Below are positions 17,959 through 25,992 of a DNA stretch of 39,892 nucleotides, one piece after another. The notes under the pieces are model-generated. The model worked only from the letters and a program-made list of their open reading frames with translations. It was not told the DNA's origin and searched no databases. The translations under genes and the position numbers were made by a program. Source of the DNA: JBEVEP01 sp040512755 (lineage in GTDB: Bacteria; Pseudomonadota; Alphaproteobacteria; Rhizobiales; Rhizobiaceae); contig JBEVEP010000244.1 of NCBI GenBank assembly GCA_040512755.1, positions 1 through 39,892 of the forward strand, in the 5' to 3' direction. Within the stretch, counting starts at the first letter, position 1. Every line of letters begins with the position of its first letter.

Positions 17959-18034
17959 TGGCAGCCTCTGCCAACACGCCAGGCCTATGCCAACTGCTGC
18001 TGGCATTTGGATTGCAACCAGCGAACTCTGCCAA
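17959..18034. promoter_or_regulatory. Cluster of TGCCA/TGGCA half-sites upstream of the ThuA-domain gene
   Basis: TGGCAG-CCT-CTGCCA (17959-17973) is a perfect inverted repeat. TGCCA (17988) and TGGCA (18001) form a second looser one, and CTCTGCCAA occurs at 17966 and again at 18026, sixty bases apart. The repeats occupy most of the 217-bp divergent region before the ribosome site of the gene at 18056. Likely regulator-binding sites, regulator unknown. Confidence 0.4.
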
Positions 18035-18055
18035 TCAACAAGGAGGAGATTGCTC

Positions 18056-18697
18056 ATGCGCGAGGCGATGATCGTCTGGGGTGGATGGGCCGGACACGAA
18101 CCGGAACAAGGAGCCCGCATCATTGCGGGGATACTTGAGGAGCACGAATTCACGGTGCGTATTGAGAACTCGACTCGCGCGTTCGCCGATCCGGCTCTGG
18201 CGGGTATGAGCCTAGTCGTACCGATTTACACTATGTCAAAAATCGAGAAAGACGAACTCGCAAATCTCACCAGCGCGGTTCTGTCCGGCGTGGGCCTCGC
18301 CGGCTACCATGGAGGTATGTGCGACGCGTTCCGCGACGCCACAGAATATCAGTTCATGTGCGGGGGACAGTGGGTCGCGCATCCGGGCAATATCATTGAC
18401 TATCGCGTTGACGTGACAAAACCGGCGGATCCGATCATGGAAGGCGTCGAAAGCTTTCCCTATCATTCAGAGCAGTACTACATGCATGTCGACCCATCGA
18501 ACGAGGTTCTCGCAACCACGACCTTTACGGGCGAACATGCCTTCTGGACGAAGGGTGTTGTCATGCCTGTTGTGTGGAAACGCTATTACGGCAAGGGGCG
18601 GGTCTTCTATTCGTCGCTCGGGCATGTCGCGAAGGAATTTGAAGTTCCCCCGATGAGAACGATTCTTACGCGTGGCCTTCTTTGGGCAGCGAGGTAA
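18056..18697 (+). CDS. ThuA-domain protein (trehalose-utilisation type)
   Basis: A 213-residue soluble protein starting at ATG 18056, with AAGGAGGAGA in front; an in-frame start 23 codons upstream lacks this. It has the class I glutamine-amidotransferase-like ThuA fold: IVWGGWAGHEP at the N-terminus, GLAGYHGGMCDAFRD (79-93), HPG at 109-111, and the family-typical PVVWKRYYGKGRVFYSSLGH (171-190). ThuA proteins act with Gfo/Idh dehydrogenases in 3-keto-disaccharide metabolism in rhizobia (established for ThuAB); the reaction here is unknown. It is divergent from the GntR-ABC operon, suggesting it processes that importer's substrate. Confidence 0.88.
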   Translation: MREAMIVWGGWAGHEPEQGARIIAGILEEHEFTVRIENSTRAFADPALAGMSLVVPIYTMSKIEKDELANLTSAVLSGVGLAGYHGGMCDAFRDATEYQFMCGGQWVAHPGNIIDYRVDVTKPADPIMEGVESFPYHSEQYYMHVDPSNEVLATTTFTGEHAFWTKGVVMPVVWKRYYGKGRVFYSSLGHVAKEFEVPPMRTILTRGLLWAAR

Positions 18698-18823
18698 GCC
18701 GAGACGCTCCTGACAGGCTGCGAAAGGTCATTTCCGCCTTGTCCGACACAGACTGGTGGCAGCGCTGACCATTGCGATTTGTTAAGAGGCTCGCTCTATC
18801 GAATTCCGCTGTCTCCTTGTGCC

Positions 18824-19762
18824 TCAAGGGACATCGCGCAAGTCCGGACCTAAGGGGACGATGCCGTTAGGGTTGAGAAACGGAATCGAATAGTAGCCGC
18901 GCTTGATATGGTCGATGCTGACAGTGTCGCGGATGCCCGGGATATCAAGCACGCGATAAAGGTAGGCGCTCAACGCTGAATAATCGGCTATGCGGCGGAG
19001 GTTGCACTTGAAGAGCCCGTGGTAGGCCGCATCGAAACGGACAAGCGTCACGAATAGTCGAATGTCGGCCTCCGTAAACCGATCCCCCAGCAGGAAAGGG
19101 CCTCCCCCGGCCAACCTATCCTCCAGTTCCCCGATCATTCCAAAAACGTCAGCGAAAGCCTCCTCGTATGCCCCCTGCGTTTTGGCGAACCCCGCGCGGT
19201 AGACCCCGTTGTTGAGGTGCAGATATATGCGGTCGTTCAGCGCATCGATTTGTTCCCTGAGGTCATCCGGATAAAGATCGATCGTCGGATCGGCCATTTC
19301 GACGAAGCCGGAATTGAGAATGCGTAGGATGTCGGCGGATTCATTGTTGACAATCGTCTCGCGCAGTTTGTCCCACAGCACGGGCACCGTCACCCGACCT
19401 GTGAAGTGCGGATCGGCGCGCGTGTAGGCCTGATGAAGGTATTCGAAGCCGGTGTCGGCGCCATGGGCGAAGTGCCAGCCCTGAGCGCCCATCGCTGGCT
19501 CGGCAATCGCGACGGAGATAATCGTCTCAAGGCTCTTGAGTTTGCGCGCGATCAGCGTTCGCGAAGCCCATGGACAGGACAGGGAAACCAGAAGTTGGTA
19601 GCGACCCGACTCCGCGGGGAATCCACCCTGGCCCGTCGGCCCGCCGTCGCCATGCGGAGTGATCCAGTTACGGAAGCCGGATTCCTGCCGGACGAACCGG
19701 CCGCTTTCGTCCACCGCCAGCGTGCGCAACCTGTCGTCGGACCATTGACCGTCTATGAGCAT
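18824..19762 (-). CDS. Glutathionyl-hydroquinone reductase-like glutathione S-transferase (Xi class)
   Basis: A 312-residue cytoplasmic enzyme expected to reduce glutathionyl-hydroquinones with glutathione. The thioredoxin-like N-terminal domain carries the catalytic cysteine C63 in SLSCPWASRT, the same position as in E. coli YqjG. The all-helical GST C-domain follows (LNDRIYLHLNNGVYRAGFAKTQ, FLLGDRFTEADIRLFVTLVRFD). Flanking signatures such as GRYQLLVSLSCPWA and the C-terminal YYSIPFLNPNGIVP are typical of the family. AGGAGG precedes the ATG by nine bases. It is convergent with the ThuA-domain gene and has no evident link to sugar use; probably a stand-alone detoxification gene. Confidence 0.9.
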   Translation of the reverse strand: MLIDGQWSDDRLRTLAVDESGRFVRQESGFRNWITPHGDGGPTGQGGFPAESGRYQLLVSLSCPWASRTLIARKLKSLETIISVAIAEPAMGAQGWHFAHGADTGFEYLHQAYTRADPHFTGRVTVPVLWDKLRETIVNNESADILRILNSGFVEMADPTIDLYPDDLREQIDALNDRIYLHLNNGVYRAGFAKTQGAYEEAFADVFGMIGELEDRLAGGGPFLLGDRFTEADIRLFVTLVRFDAAYHGLFKCNLRRIADYSALSAYLYRVLDIPGIRDTVSIDHIKRGYYSIPFLNPNGIVPLGPDLRDVP

Positions 19763-19810
19763 CGCTTCAGCCTCCTGGGGTCACGCCTTTGTTGGTGCGC
19801 ATTGATGAGC

Positions 19811-20044
19811 TTAGCGCGATTGCCGGCGCTTTGCTTGGATTAGCGACGTAACGCGGGCTATCCAATGAACGGTGGCAAAGTTCAGCGCAGACTGCCTGCC
19901 AAACTCGAAGTCTATGTGGTCGATCTTTTCCCAATTGGCGGCTGACGAGTAGGCGCGGCGGTTCGCCTCAAGGCAGTGCGCAACATAATGCTGTTCGACG
20001 GATCGGCGCTTGTAGCGCCATGCGGCTATTATGAGCCAGAGCAT
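19811..20044 (-). CDS. Small hypothetical protein, doubtful
   Basis: An open frame of 77 codons from the ATG at 20044 (96 from 20101, which would run into the ROK kinase gene) in the 300-bp space between the GST and ROK kinase genes. It begins with a hydrophobic stretch (MLWLIIAAWRYKRR) and ends basic (LIQAKRRQSR). I recognise no family and see no good ribosome site. It could be a remnant or a chance frame; nothing else is visible in 19763-20064. Confidence 0.2.
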   Translation of the reverse strand: MLWLIIAAWRYKRRSVEQHYVAHCLEANRRAYSSAANWEKIDHIDFEFGRQSALNFATVHWIARVTSLIQAKRRQSR

Positions 20045-20064
20045 CCATTCTTTGCGCTTCACCG

Positions 20065-20946
20065 TTATGTTGCTGACTCGACAATGCTTTTCGCGCCCCA
20101 AACGGCTGCTAGGGATCCGAGGTTGGCGCGAACAATCTTGATCCGCTGGGGGCCTATCTCTGGCGATAGCCGGTCGAAAACCGCTTGTACGAGCCTCTCG
20201 AAAGGATAGCCCCTCATCGTGGTGACGCCGCCTCCGATTACAACGACTTCAGGATCCAGAAGCGTTACAGCCGTTGCGATGGTCAGACCCTGGTCCCTAA
20301 CGAACATCTCCAGGCCGCGCTCCAAGGACGGCTCCGAACGCGTCTCGAAAGCCTCTTGGATGCCAACCCCATGTTCGTTTGCAAGTGCTTCCAGCACCAA
20401 TCCCGAGGCATACGCTTCCACACAGTCCACCGCGCCGCCCGTTCCGACACGTCCCTCGCCGCGCAAGGGAACATGGCCGATCTGCGTCCGGTAGATTCCG
20501 CCAACCAGTCTGCCATGGTCGAGGAACGCGGCGCCGACGCCGGTTCCAAAATAGACGCCGAGCACCAAATCAAACCCGGCAGCACTTCCGCACAACGCTT
20601 CGCCTCTGGTTTGAAGGGTTGCGTCGTGATCGAGGTAGACTGGCACGCGACAGGCGTCCTCCAGGCGATCCGCAAGAGCCAAACCGTTCAGCGCCTTCAC
20701 GTTTGGAGTGTTGACGACACTTCGCCGTTGTCGGTCGAGTATCCCCGGTATCCCGATAACCACACCAGCCAAGCGCTCGATCGAATTTGCCCTGATATCC
20801 TCAATCAAGGTCGCGAATACGCTGATCGGGTTTTCGTTGCGAAGCCTTTCCGCAGACTGGGAGGCACTGGTAATCACGGCGCCGGACGCATCCGCCGCTG
20901 TCGCACGGATGAAGGTGCCGCCGACGTCTATTGCAACAACAGCCAT
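20065..20946 (-). CDS. ROK-family sugar kinase, D-allose-kinase-like
   Basis: A 293-residue kinase from the ATG at 20946 (VVAIDVGGTFIRA follows at once); a longer frame would overlap the isomerase gene. The phosphate loop is DVGGTF (7-12), the probable catalytic base D108 is in YLDHDAT, GTGVG is at 134-138, GH at 157-158 and the second ATP segment is VVVIGGGV. The usual ROK zinc motif CxCGxxGCxE is degenerate (RVGTGGAVDCVE), with only the last Cys kept. Its general run resembles E. coli AlsK by memory. Ten bp after the cupin isomerase gene, last in the operon, so it probably makes a hexose 6-phosphate for that isomerase. Confidence 0.85.
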   Translation of the reverse strand: MAVVAIDVGGTFIRATAADASGAVITSASQSAERLRNENPISVFATLIEDIRANSIERLAGVVIGIPGILDRQRRSVVNTPNVKALNGLALADRLEDACRVPVYLDHDATLQTRGEALCGSAAGFDLVLGVYFGTGVGAAFLDHGRLVGGIYRTQIGHVPLRGEGRVGTGGAVDCVEAYASGLVLEALANEHGVGIQEAFETRSEPSLERGLEMFVRDQGLTIATAVTLLDPEVVVIGGGVTTMRGYPFERLVQAVFDRLSPEIGPQRIKIVRANLGSLAAVWGAKSIVESAT

Positions 20947-20956
20947 CGTCCGCTCT

Positions 20957-21529
20957 CTACGGCGATGCCATGCGGAATGAAGGATTGTCGACGACTCGAT
21001 AGCCGGACGGATCGTCGATGACGAGCCTACGCATCCCACAGCTCGATATTTCTGCGTAATCGTGACCCGCTTGGGGGTTGCAGACCCAAACGAAGACAAG
21101 CCGGTCGTCTCCGACATTGATCGATCGATGAGCCCAGTCGGGAGGAATGAAGGCGCAGAGACCTGGATGCATCTCCACCAATTCGGACTGTCCTGTGCGG
21201 CTCTCTAGGAGAAGTACTCCCGTCCCGTGGTGCGTATAGTAGACTTCCGCCATGTCACGTCTTCGGTGAAAATGGCCACGCGTCATATAGAATTCGTTGC
21301 CGACCTTGCCGGGGAAAATGGTCGTGGTACCGAAAAAGAGGTCGCTCCCTTCCTCACGGTATTCCATGACCTCGTACACCAGTGGATCGCCTCGCATCCG
21401 AACGTCGCGGTCGCGCCCCTCCTCGTCTTGGAATATCCGTTCCAGCTCCGACAAGCGTTTTTGATATCGGCCGGTGAACGGCGCGAGATGGCCTGTTGTC
21501 CCGTCAATGAGGATCGCTTGCGGCAGCAC
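20957..21529 (-). CDS. Cupin-type phosphoglucose isomerase
   Basis: A 190-residue single-cupin isomerase of the archaeal/proteobacterial cPGI family, interconverting glucose 6-phosphate and fructose 6-phosphate (some also mannose 6-phosphate). The metal ligands H86, H88, E95 and H134 lie in MTRGHFHRRRDMAEVYY and PPDWAHRS, each two residues before the Pyrococcus furiosus equivalents (H88, H90, E97, H136). The start is a GTG at 21529, with GGGAG seven bases upstream. Unrelated in fold to the ordinary Pgi that most alphaproteobacteria carry, so here it is probably a dedicated isomerase for the imported hexose after phosphorylation by the next gene's kinase. Confidence 0.9.
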   Translation of the reverse strand: MLPQAILIDGTTGHLAPFTGRYQKRLSELERIFQDEEGRDRDVRMRGDPLVYEVMEYREEGSDLFFGTTTIFPGKVGNEFYMTRGHFHRRRDMAEVYYTHHGTGVLLLESRTGQSELVEMHPGLCAFIPPDWAHRSINVGDDRLVFVWVCNPQAGHDYAEISSCGMRRLVIDDPSGYRVVDNPSFRMASP

Positions 21530-21559
21530 AGTTTTACTCCCTATTCAGCCGCCCGCGGT

Positions 21560-21591
21560 CCTCCGGCCGAACCTCGCAAGGCGACCGGAGG
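21560..21591 (-). terminator. Intercistronic stem-loop after binding-protein gene
   Basis: CCTCCGG (21560-21566) pairs with CCGGAGG (21585-21591) around an 18-base loop in the 79-bp gap between the binding-protein and isomerase genes. No T-tract. Weaker than the comparable hairpins elsewhere in the window but in the same relative position. Confidence 0.45.
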
Positions 21592-21608
21592 CCTCGGAGA
21601 GGGACTGA

Positions 21609-22619
21609 CTATTTGTTGGTCTTACCGCACGTGGTCAATGCATCCTCGGGCGTGCACACCTCCGTCCCAGTCTTGATAAATGGCTCGACCTTTTCGCCCT
21701 TAGTGAGCTTGTCCAGCGTCATGATGGTCTCATAGCCCATATCATACGGGCGCTGGCCGATGTTGTAGTGGCTAAGACCCTCAGCGAGCAGCGGCAGCTG
21801 CGGCCCGAAATTGTCGCCGAATACGACGATGAGGTCCTTGCTGTCGAGGCGCGCCTTCAGCGGTTCCATCGCCTGCTTGTAGGCCTGCGGAGCGTACTGC
21901 GCCCAACCGCCGACTGCCACGAAGGCGCTCAGTTCAGGGTTGTTCGTCATGACGTCGCGGACCTGCTGCGCGGCAAGCGTGATGTCGTCGTTGTTATAGA
22001 CGGGGCACCCGGCGGGCTCTGTCCAACCGTTCTGACCCGTCAGGGATTCCACCGGCTTGTCCCTCGTGGACCCGGCCAAGGTATCGCGGATGCCCTGAAC
22101 CCGGGCTTTCAGGTTCTCCGACGCGGGAGCGCCGGACTGGATGCACACAGTGCCGCCGCTCTTCTTGTGTTCAAGCACCTTCTGGGCGAGGGCCACACCG
22201 AACTCATAGTTGTCCGTGCCGATGTAGGTCGAACGAAGGCCTGCATCCTCAGGAAGCACGTCGGTGTCGTAAGTAACGACCGGGATTCCCTTTTCCTGCG
22301 CCATCTTCATGATGCGCGCCATGGCCTTCGGGTTGCCGGCAGAGACACCAAGGCCGGCAACGCCTCGGGTCACCATGTCCTGCGCGAGTTGAACCTGCTT
22401 GGCCTCGTCGTATTCGGTGGGGCCAACATATGTGCAGACCACATCGCCGAGTTCCTTGGCGGCGGCCTGACAGCCCTGTTCGATGGGCGGGCTGAATGCG
22501 TTGTTCAGTACTTTGAAAACGAGCGCAAACTCGCGTTCTGCAGCGCCTGCCTGCGCCACTGTCATGCCGATGGCCAGACAGGTCAGCGATAGGGTGGTTC
22601 TGATTCTCGACTGCGACAT
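21609..22619 (-). CDS. Periplasmic sugar-binding protein, Peripla_BP_4 family (FrcB-like)
   Basis: A 336-residue exported binding protein. The signal peptide occupies about 1-27 (cleavage around AQAGAA), and GGGAGGAACCCCA precedes the ATG. The mature part has the ribose/fructose-binding fold: FALVFKVLNNAFSPPIEQG, a YDEAKQVQLAQDMVTRGVAG helix-strand unit, YDTDVL and YIGTDNYEFG. Cysteines near 161, 206 and the tail (EVCTPEDALTTCGK) may form disulfides. Third gene in the order ATPase-permease-binding protein-isomerase-kinase. The set resembles the rhizobial FrcBCA fructose importer with its kinase and ROK regulator, but the order differs and the sugar is not proven. Confidence 0.9.
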   Translation of the reverse strand: MSQSRIRTTLSLTCLAIGMTVAQAGAAEREFALVFKVLNNAFSPPIEQGCQAAAKELGDVVCTYVGPTEYDEAKQVQLAQDMVTRGVAGLGVSAGNPKAMARIMKMAQEKGIPVVTYDTDVLPEDAGLRSTYIGTDNYEFGVALAQKVLEHKKSGGTVCIQSGAPASENLKARVQGIRDTLAGSTRDKPVESLTGQNGWTEPAGCPVYNNDDITLAAQQVRDVMTNNPELSAFVAVGGWAQYAPQAYKQAMEPLKARLDSKDLIVVFGDNFGPQLPLLAEGLSHYNIGQRPYDMGYETIMTLDKLTKGEKVEPFIKTGTEVCTPEDALTTCGKTNK

Positions 22620-22657
22620 TGGGGTTCCTCCCGTTACGTTAGCCGTTATCTCCGCTC

Positions 22658-23665
22658 CTAGCGGCGCAAAGAGCGGATTCTTTCGAGCAGAACCGCCGCG
22701 AGGATGAAGCTCCCCACGAAGGTCCCCTGCCAGAAGGGGTTGACGCCTGCAATCAGCAGGGCGTTGCGAATGACCTCGACCAGAAGGGCGCCGATGGCAG
22801 CCCCAAGCGCCGTGCCGAATCCGCCCGTCAGCGATGCTCCGCCGATGACGGTCGAAGCAATGACCTGGAGTTCGTAGCCCGTGCCGATCGCATTGGTGAC
22901 GGCGCCGAGCCAGCCGACCAGGAAGATCGCCGTTATAGCCACCATGAATCCGCTAAAGGCATAGGCGGAGACCTTGATGAGATCCACCGGAATGCCGGCA
23001 AGACGCGCTGCACCTTCATTGCCGCCGATAGCGAACAGGTACCTGCCCCATCGGGTGTTGGTAAGAAGGAAGTGCAGGATGATTACGCCGACGATGAGTG
23101 CATAGACAACATTCGGCAATCCCAGTGAATAGCCGCCACCGAGAGCAATGATTGATTCCGTAGCTTGGCCGAACTCATAGAAAACTTGGTTGTTCGTGAT
23201 GACCAGCGCGAGACTTCTGCCGATCGAAAGCGTGGCGAGCGTCACGATGAATGGAGGCAGGTTGATGTAGGCGATGATCGCGCCATTAAATGCGCCGCAC
23301 CCAATGCCAACCAGGAGCGTGACCAGAATCCCCACGACCAGCGGCATATCCGCGTTGAGGACAACGCCGAGCGAAACGGCGCACATTCCTAGGATCGAGC
23401 CGACCGAGATGTCGATGCCGCCGCTTATTATGACCGGAGTCATGCCAAGAGCCATGAGACCGATGAAGCAGGCGTTCTGAAACACATTGAGGAGATTGCC
23501 GGGCGTCGCAAATTTGGATGAGATCAGCGATACGACAATTCCGAGCACCAGGATGGCCAAGGCAATCCAGGTCTCCTGGGCGAGGAGAACCCGGCTACGA
23601 AACGAGCGCGTCGACCCTTTGAGCAGATCGATTTCCATACCCGGACTATCGTTTGGGGCACTCAT
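22658..23665 (-). CDS. Sugar ABC transporter permease, RbsC family (FrcC-like)
   Basis: A 335-residue polytopic inner-membrane protein with about ten hydrophobic segments and a cytoplasmic N-terminus of some 30 residues. The ATPase-contact motif is AIGGNEGAARLAGIP, and GGIDISVGSILG near residue 80 is the family signature. Only one permease gene is present, so it should form a homodimeric channel, as in ribose and fructose importers. GGAGA precedes the ATG. It lies 34 bp after the ATPase gene and 38 bp before the binding-protein gene. Confidence 0.92.
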   Translation of the reverse strand: MSAPNDSPGMEIDLLKGSTRSFRSRVLLAQETWIALAILVLGIVVSLISSKFATPGNLLNVFQNACFIGLMALGMTPVIISGGIDISVGSILGMCAVSLGVVLNADMPLVVGILVTLLVGIGCGAFNGAIIAYINLPPFIVTLATLSIGRSLALVITNNQVFYEFGQATESIIALGGGYSLGLPNVVYALIVGVIILHFLLTNTRWGRYLFAIGGNEGAARLAGIPVDLIKVSAYAFSGFMVAITAIFLVGWLGAVTNAIGTGYELQVIASTVIGGASLTGGFGTALGAAIGALLVEVIRNALLIAGVNPFWQGTFVGSFILAAVLLERIRSLRR

Positions 23666-23699
23666 TGGAATCTCCGCGAACTAAAGATCGAGTTTGGAG

Positions 23700-24443
23700 T
23701 CAGGCGACTTGGATCGCACCGGTGATGAGGCCGGTAACTTCTTCGGGGCTCGAATGTTCAATCGGCTTGTCGGCGACTTTTCGCCCGCGACGCATGACGA
23801 CAACCCGGTCACAGACTTCGAAGACGTCGGGCATGCGATGGCTGATCAGGATTACCGAGAGACCCTGCTCTTTCATCCGGCGGATCAGCGCCAGCACTTC
23901 GGCGACCTGTCGCACGCTGATCGCGGCGGTAGGCTCGTCCATCAGCACGATCCTCGATTTGGCGAGGCGAGTCCGTGCAATCGCCACGGCCTGCCGCTGC
24001 CCACCTGACATCCGGAGGACGAGATCGGCCGGACGCGTTTCTGACTTGAGTTCTCGGAAAAGTTCGGCTGCCCTGATGTTCATCCGCCGATGATCCAGAA
24101 CTCTCAACGGTCCGACCTGACGCATCATCTCGCGACCAAGAAAAACATTTGCTGCCGCTGTCAGATTGTCGCAGATAGCAAGGTCCTGATAGACGACCTC
24201 GATGCCTTCGCGGCGCGCATCTGCAGGTCCGTGAAACGTCACCGGCTTGCCTTCGAGATGGTAAGTACCCGAAGTCGGCTGGAAATTTCCGGCGATCGTT
24301 TTGACCAAGGTTGATTTGCCGGCGCCGTTATCGCCCATGAGACCCAGCACTTCGCCGTGATGGACATCCAGAGAGACGTTGTCCAGAGCGCGAACGGCTC
24401 CGAAATCTTTCACGATATGCTCGAGACGCGCCAAAGGAGTCAT
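23700..24443 (-). CDS. Sugar ABC transporter ATPase, single-domain (FrcA-like)
   Basis: A 247-residue ATPase started at ATG 24443, where GAGAGGAGC lies upstream; a start at 24485 would add 14 residues and lie inside a probable operator. Walker A is GDNGAGKST (37-45), signature MSGGQRQ, Walker B IVLMDEPTA and the H-loop ISHR, all canonical. Unlike RbsA-type ATPases it has one nucleotide-binding domain, the arrangement of rhizobial FrcA, so two copies must assemble. First gene of the operon, divergent from the ROK regulator. The active site looks complete. Confidence 0.92.
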   Translation of the reverse strand: MTPLARLEHIVKDFGAVRALDNVSLDVHHGEVLGLMGDNGAGKSTLVKTIAGNFQPTSGTYHLEGKPVTFHGPADARREGIEVVYQDLAICDNLTAAANVFLGREMMRQVGPLRVLDHRRMNIRAAELFRELKSETRPADLVLRMSGGQRQAVAIARTRLAKSRIVLMDEPTAAISVRQVAEVLALIRRMKEQGLSVILISHRMPDVFEVCDRVVVMRRGRKVADKPIEHSSPEEVTGLITGAIQVA

Positions 24444-24458
24444 TTTTGCTCCTCTCAG

Positions 24459-24482
24459 ATTTTGTATATCTAGAAAACAAAT
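24459..24482. promoter_or_regulatory. A/T-rich dyad, possible ROK operator
   Basis: ATTTTGT at the left and AAACAAAT at the right of a 24-bp A/T-rich stretch give an imperfect dyad (14 of 24 positions symmetric). It lies just upstream of the ribosome site of the ATPase gene and between the divergent ROK regulator and importer. NagC/Mlc-type ROK proteins bind A/T-rich dyads of this kind; the link is inference. Confidence 0.35.
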
Positions 24483-24554
24483 CATCCTTTCGTCGGCACG
24501 TCAATAGTCAAGAACGGATCGAAAGTTTGCTGCATTGCACAAGGAAATTGCGCT

Positions 24555-24583
24555 TTGACAATAGGCGACAGGTTAATTAGTAT
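24555..24583 (+). promoter_or_regulatory. Sigma-70-type promoter of the ROK regulator
   Basis: A perfect TTGACA (24555-24560) is followed after 17 bases by TAGTAT (24578-24583). Transcription would begin near 24590, just before GGAGG (24600-24604). The -35 box coincides with an in-frame TTG, which argues against that TTG being the translation start of the downstream gene. Confidence 0.6.
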
Positions 24584-24608
24584 TGTAATCGAACAAATTG
24601 GAGGCCTT

Positions 24609-25850
24609 TTGCTGATCTCGACCGATCTTCGACCGAACGAGGCGCGCGCACTGGAGGCTCTCTTTCGTGCTGGAGCATTGAGTCGCGCTGCTCTCGCCCG
24701 GGAGCTCGGACTTACCCGGTCGACGACTGGAGCTTTAGTCCAGAATCTACTTGATGCCTGCCTCGCCAAAGAGCGGCCGGATGCTTCCGACGGCCCGACG
24801 GATAGCCCTACGCGCGTTGGCAGACCGGGCATTCTCGTAGAGATCGATGGGGATGGCGCCTTCTTCCTTGGCGCCTATGTCGGGGTGAACTGGATAGGCG
24901 CGCTGGCGATTGACCTTACCGGAACGGTTCGAGCGAGAGCTTCCGCTGACTTCACCGGGGCAGGGAGTTCACCGGAGAAATCGGCGGAAGCCATCTCCGA
25001 CTTGGTTGCTGAAATCATAGCGAAACTCCCCCCCGGCGCGCGCTTGAACGGCCTGAATGTTTCTGTGCCAGGTTTTCTTGCTGACGACGGAGTCACCTAC
25101 CATGCTCCGATTCTGGGGTGGCACGGCGTAAACCTGGCGGAGCTCCTCCCTGCCGCTCTACACATTGAACTCCCAATCCTCTTAGAGAATGACGCGAACG
25201 CCGTCGCCGTCGCTGAGACATATAGGGTCAGGCGCAGGGAAGAGGCGGGGGAGGACTGCCTCGTCGTGCTGATCGAGAACGGCGTCGGCGGCGGCATCGT
25301 CAGCGCTGGCGGATTGCATCGGGGTCAACGTCTGGGCGCAGGCGAAATCGGTCATATTCCGATCGGCGATGAAGGGTTCGTCTACGATGCACAGCGTCCG
25401 GGACGGCTGGAGACTTTTTTGGGGAAAGATGCGCTGTTCGCCCGCTATCGCCATGTCGGCGGTCATGCAACAACCATCGATGACTTCACGCGCGCGCTTG
25501 AGAGAGGCGAGCCTGCCGCTGTCACTGCGTCGCGCGATTGGGCGCGATGGCTGGCGCGCGGACTGGCAACGCTGACCTGTATCCTCCAGCCGGGCCGGAT
25601 CATTATCGCCGGGTCGGTAAGCGTCGTCTATCCTTTCGTCGCAGGGCACGTCGAAGCATATCTGTCGACATACCTGATCGAAGGCTATCCACTCCCGAAA
25701 ATTGAAATGTCCAACGCCGGTGCTGATGGCCCGGCGCTTGGCGCGGCGTATCTCCTTCATCAGTCCGCGCTTTCCGGCGACATCCGATTTCCGCTCCGAG
25801 GCCGTAAGCGGCTGGAAGATCGACCGCTCAGTCCAACATGGCCTCGCTAG
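24609..25850 (+). CDS. ROK-family transcriptional regulator (NagC/Mlc/FrcR type)
   Basis: A 413-residue repressor from a TTG at 24609, which has GGAGG four bases upstream; an earlier in-frame TTG at 24555 is the -35 box. The N-terminal winged helix (about 8-60, LSRAALARELGLTRSTTGALV) binds DNA, and the rest is a ROK sugar-kinase-like sensor. The sugar site is retained (LLENDANAVAVAE, IENGVGGGIVSAG, AGEIGHIPIG), but the zinc cysteine motif is replaced by a cysteine-free stretch ending RLETF. Divergent from the FrcBCA-like operon; the following catabolic genes run in the same direction, so it may govern both sides. Confidence 0.88.
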   Translation: MLISTDLRPNEARALEALFRAGALSRAALARELGLTRSTTGALVQNLLDACLAKERPDASDGPTDSPTRVGRPGILVEIDGDGAFFLGAYVGVNWIGALAIDLTGTVRARASADFTGAGSSPEKSAEAISDLVAEIIAKLPPGARLNGLNVSVPGFLADDGVTYHAPILGWHGVNLAELLPAALHIELPILLENDANAVAVAETYRVRRREEAGEDCLVVLIENGVGGGIVSAGGLHRGQRLGAGEIGHIPIGDEGFVYDAQRPGRLETFLGKDALFARYRHVGGHATTIDDFTRALERGEPAAVTASRDWARWLARGLATLTCILQPGRIIIAGSVSVVYPFVAGHVEAYLSTYLIEGYPLPKIEMSNAGADGPALGAAYLLHQSALSGDIRFPLRGRKRLEDRPLSPTWPR

Positions 25851-25933
25851 GGAAAGAGGTCGCCGCGGCCGTGCCAGTCGGCCGCTTCGCCACGAGATCG
25901 CACAGGCCATTTCTCCTCGCTGCGGCCAAATAC

Positions 25934-25950
25934 ATGGTCGGCCCGACCAT
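25934..25950. promoter_or_regulatory. 17-bp perfect palindrome between regulator and dehydrogenase genes
   Basis: ATGGTCGG (25934-25941), a single C, and CCGACCAT (25943-25950). It lies 43 bp before the ATG of the Gfo/Idh/MocA gene in the 142-bp gap after the ROK regulator. No T-tract follows, so an operator or RNA hairpin is more likely than a terminator. The TGGTC...GACCA arms recall GntR-type sites, but no GntR gene is adjacent. Confidence 0.4.
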
Positions 25951-25992
25951 AACGTGGACGGCGGGAATGTTGAATGGAAGGCAAGGAAGCAA

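Noticed and set aside
20185..21021. Plus-strand frame of 278 codons over the ROK kinase and cupin isomerase
   Set aside because: Antisense to two genes with complete catalytic motifs; no homology features of its own.
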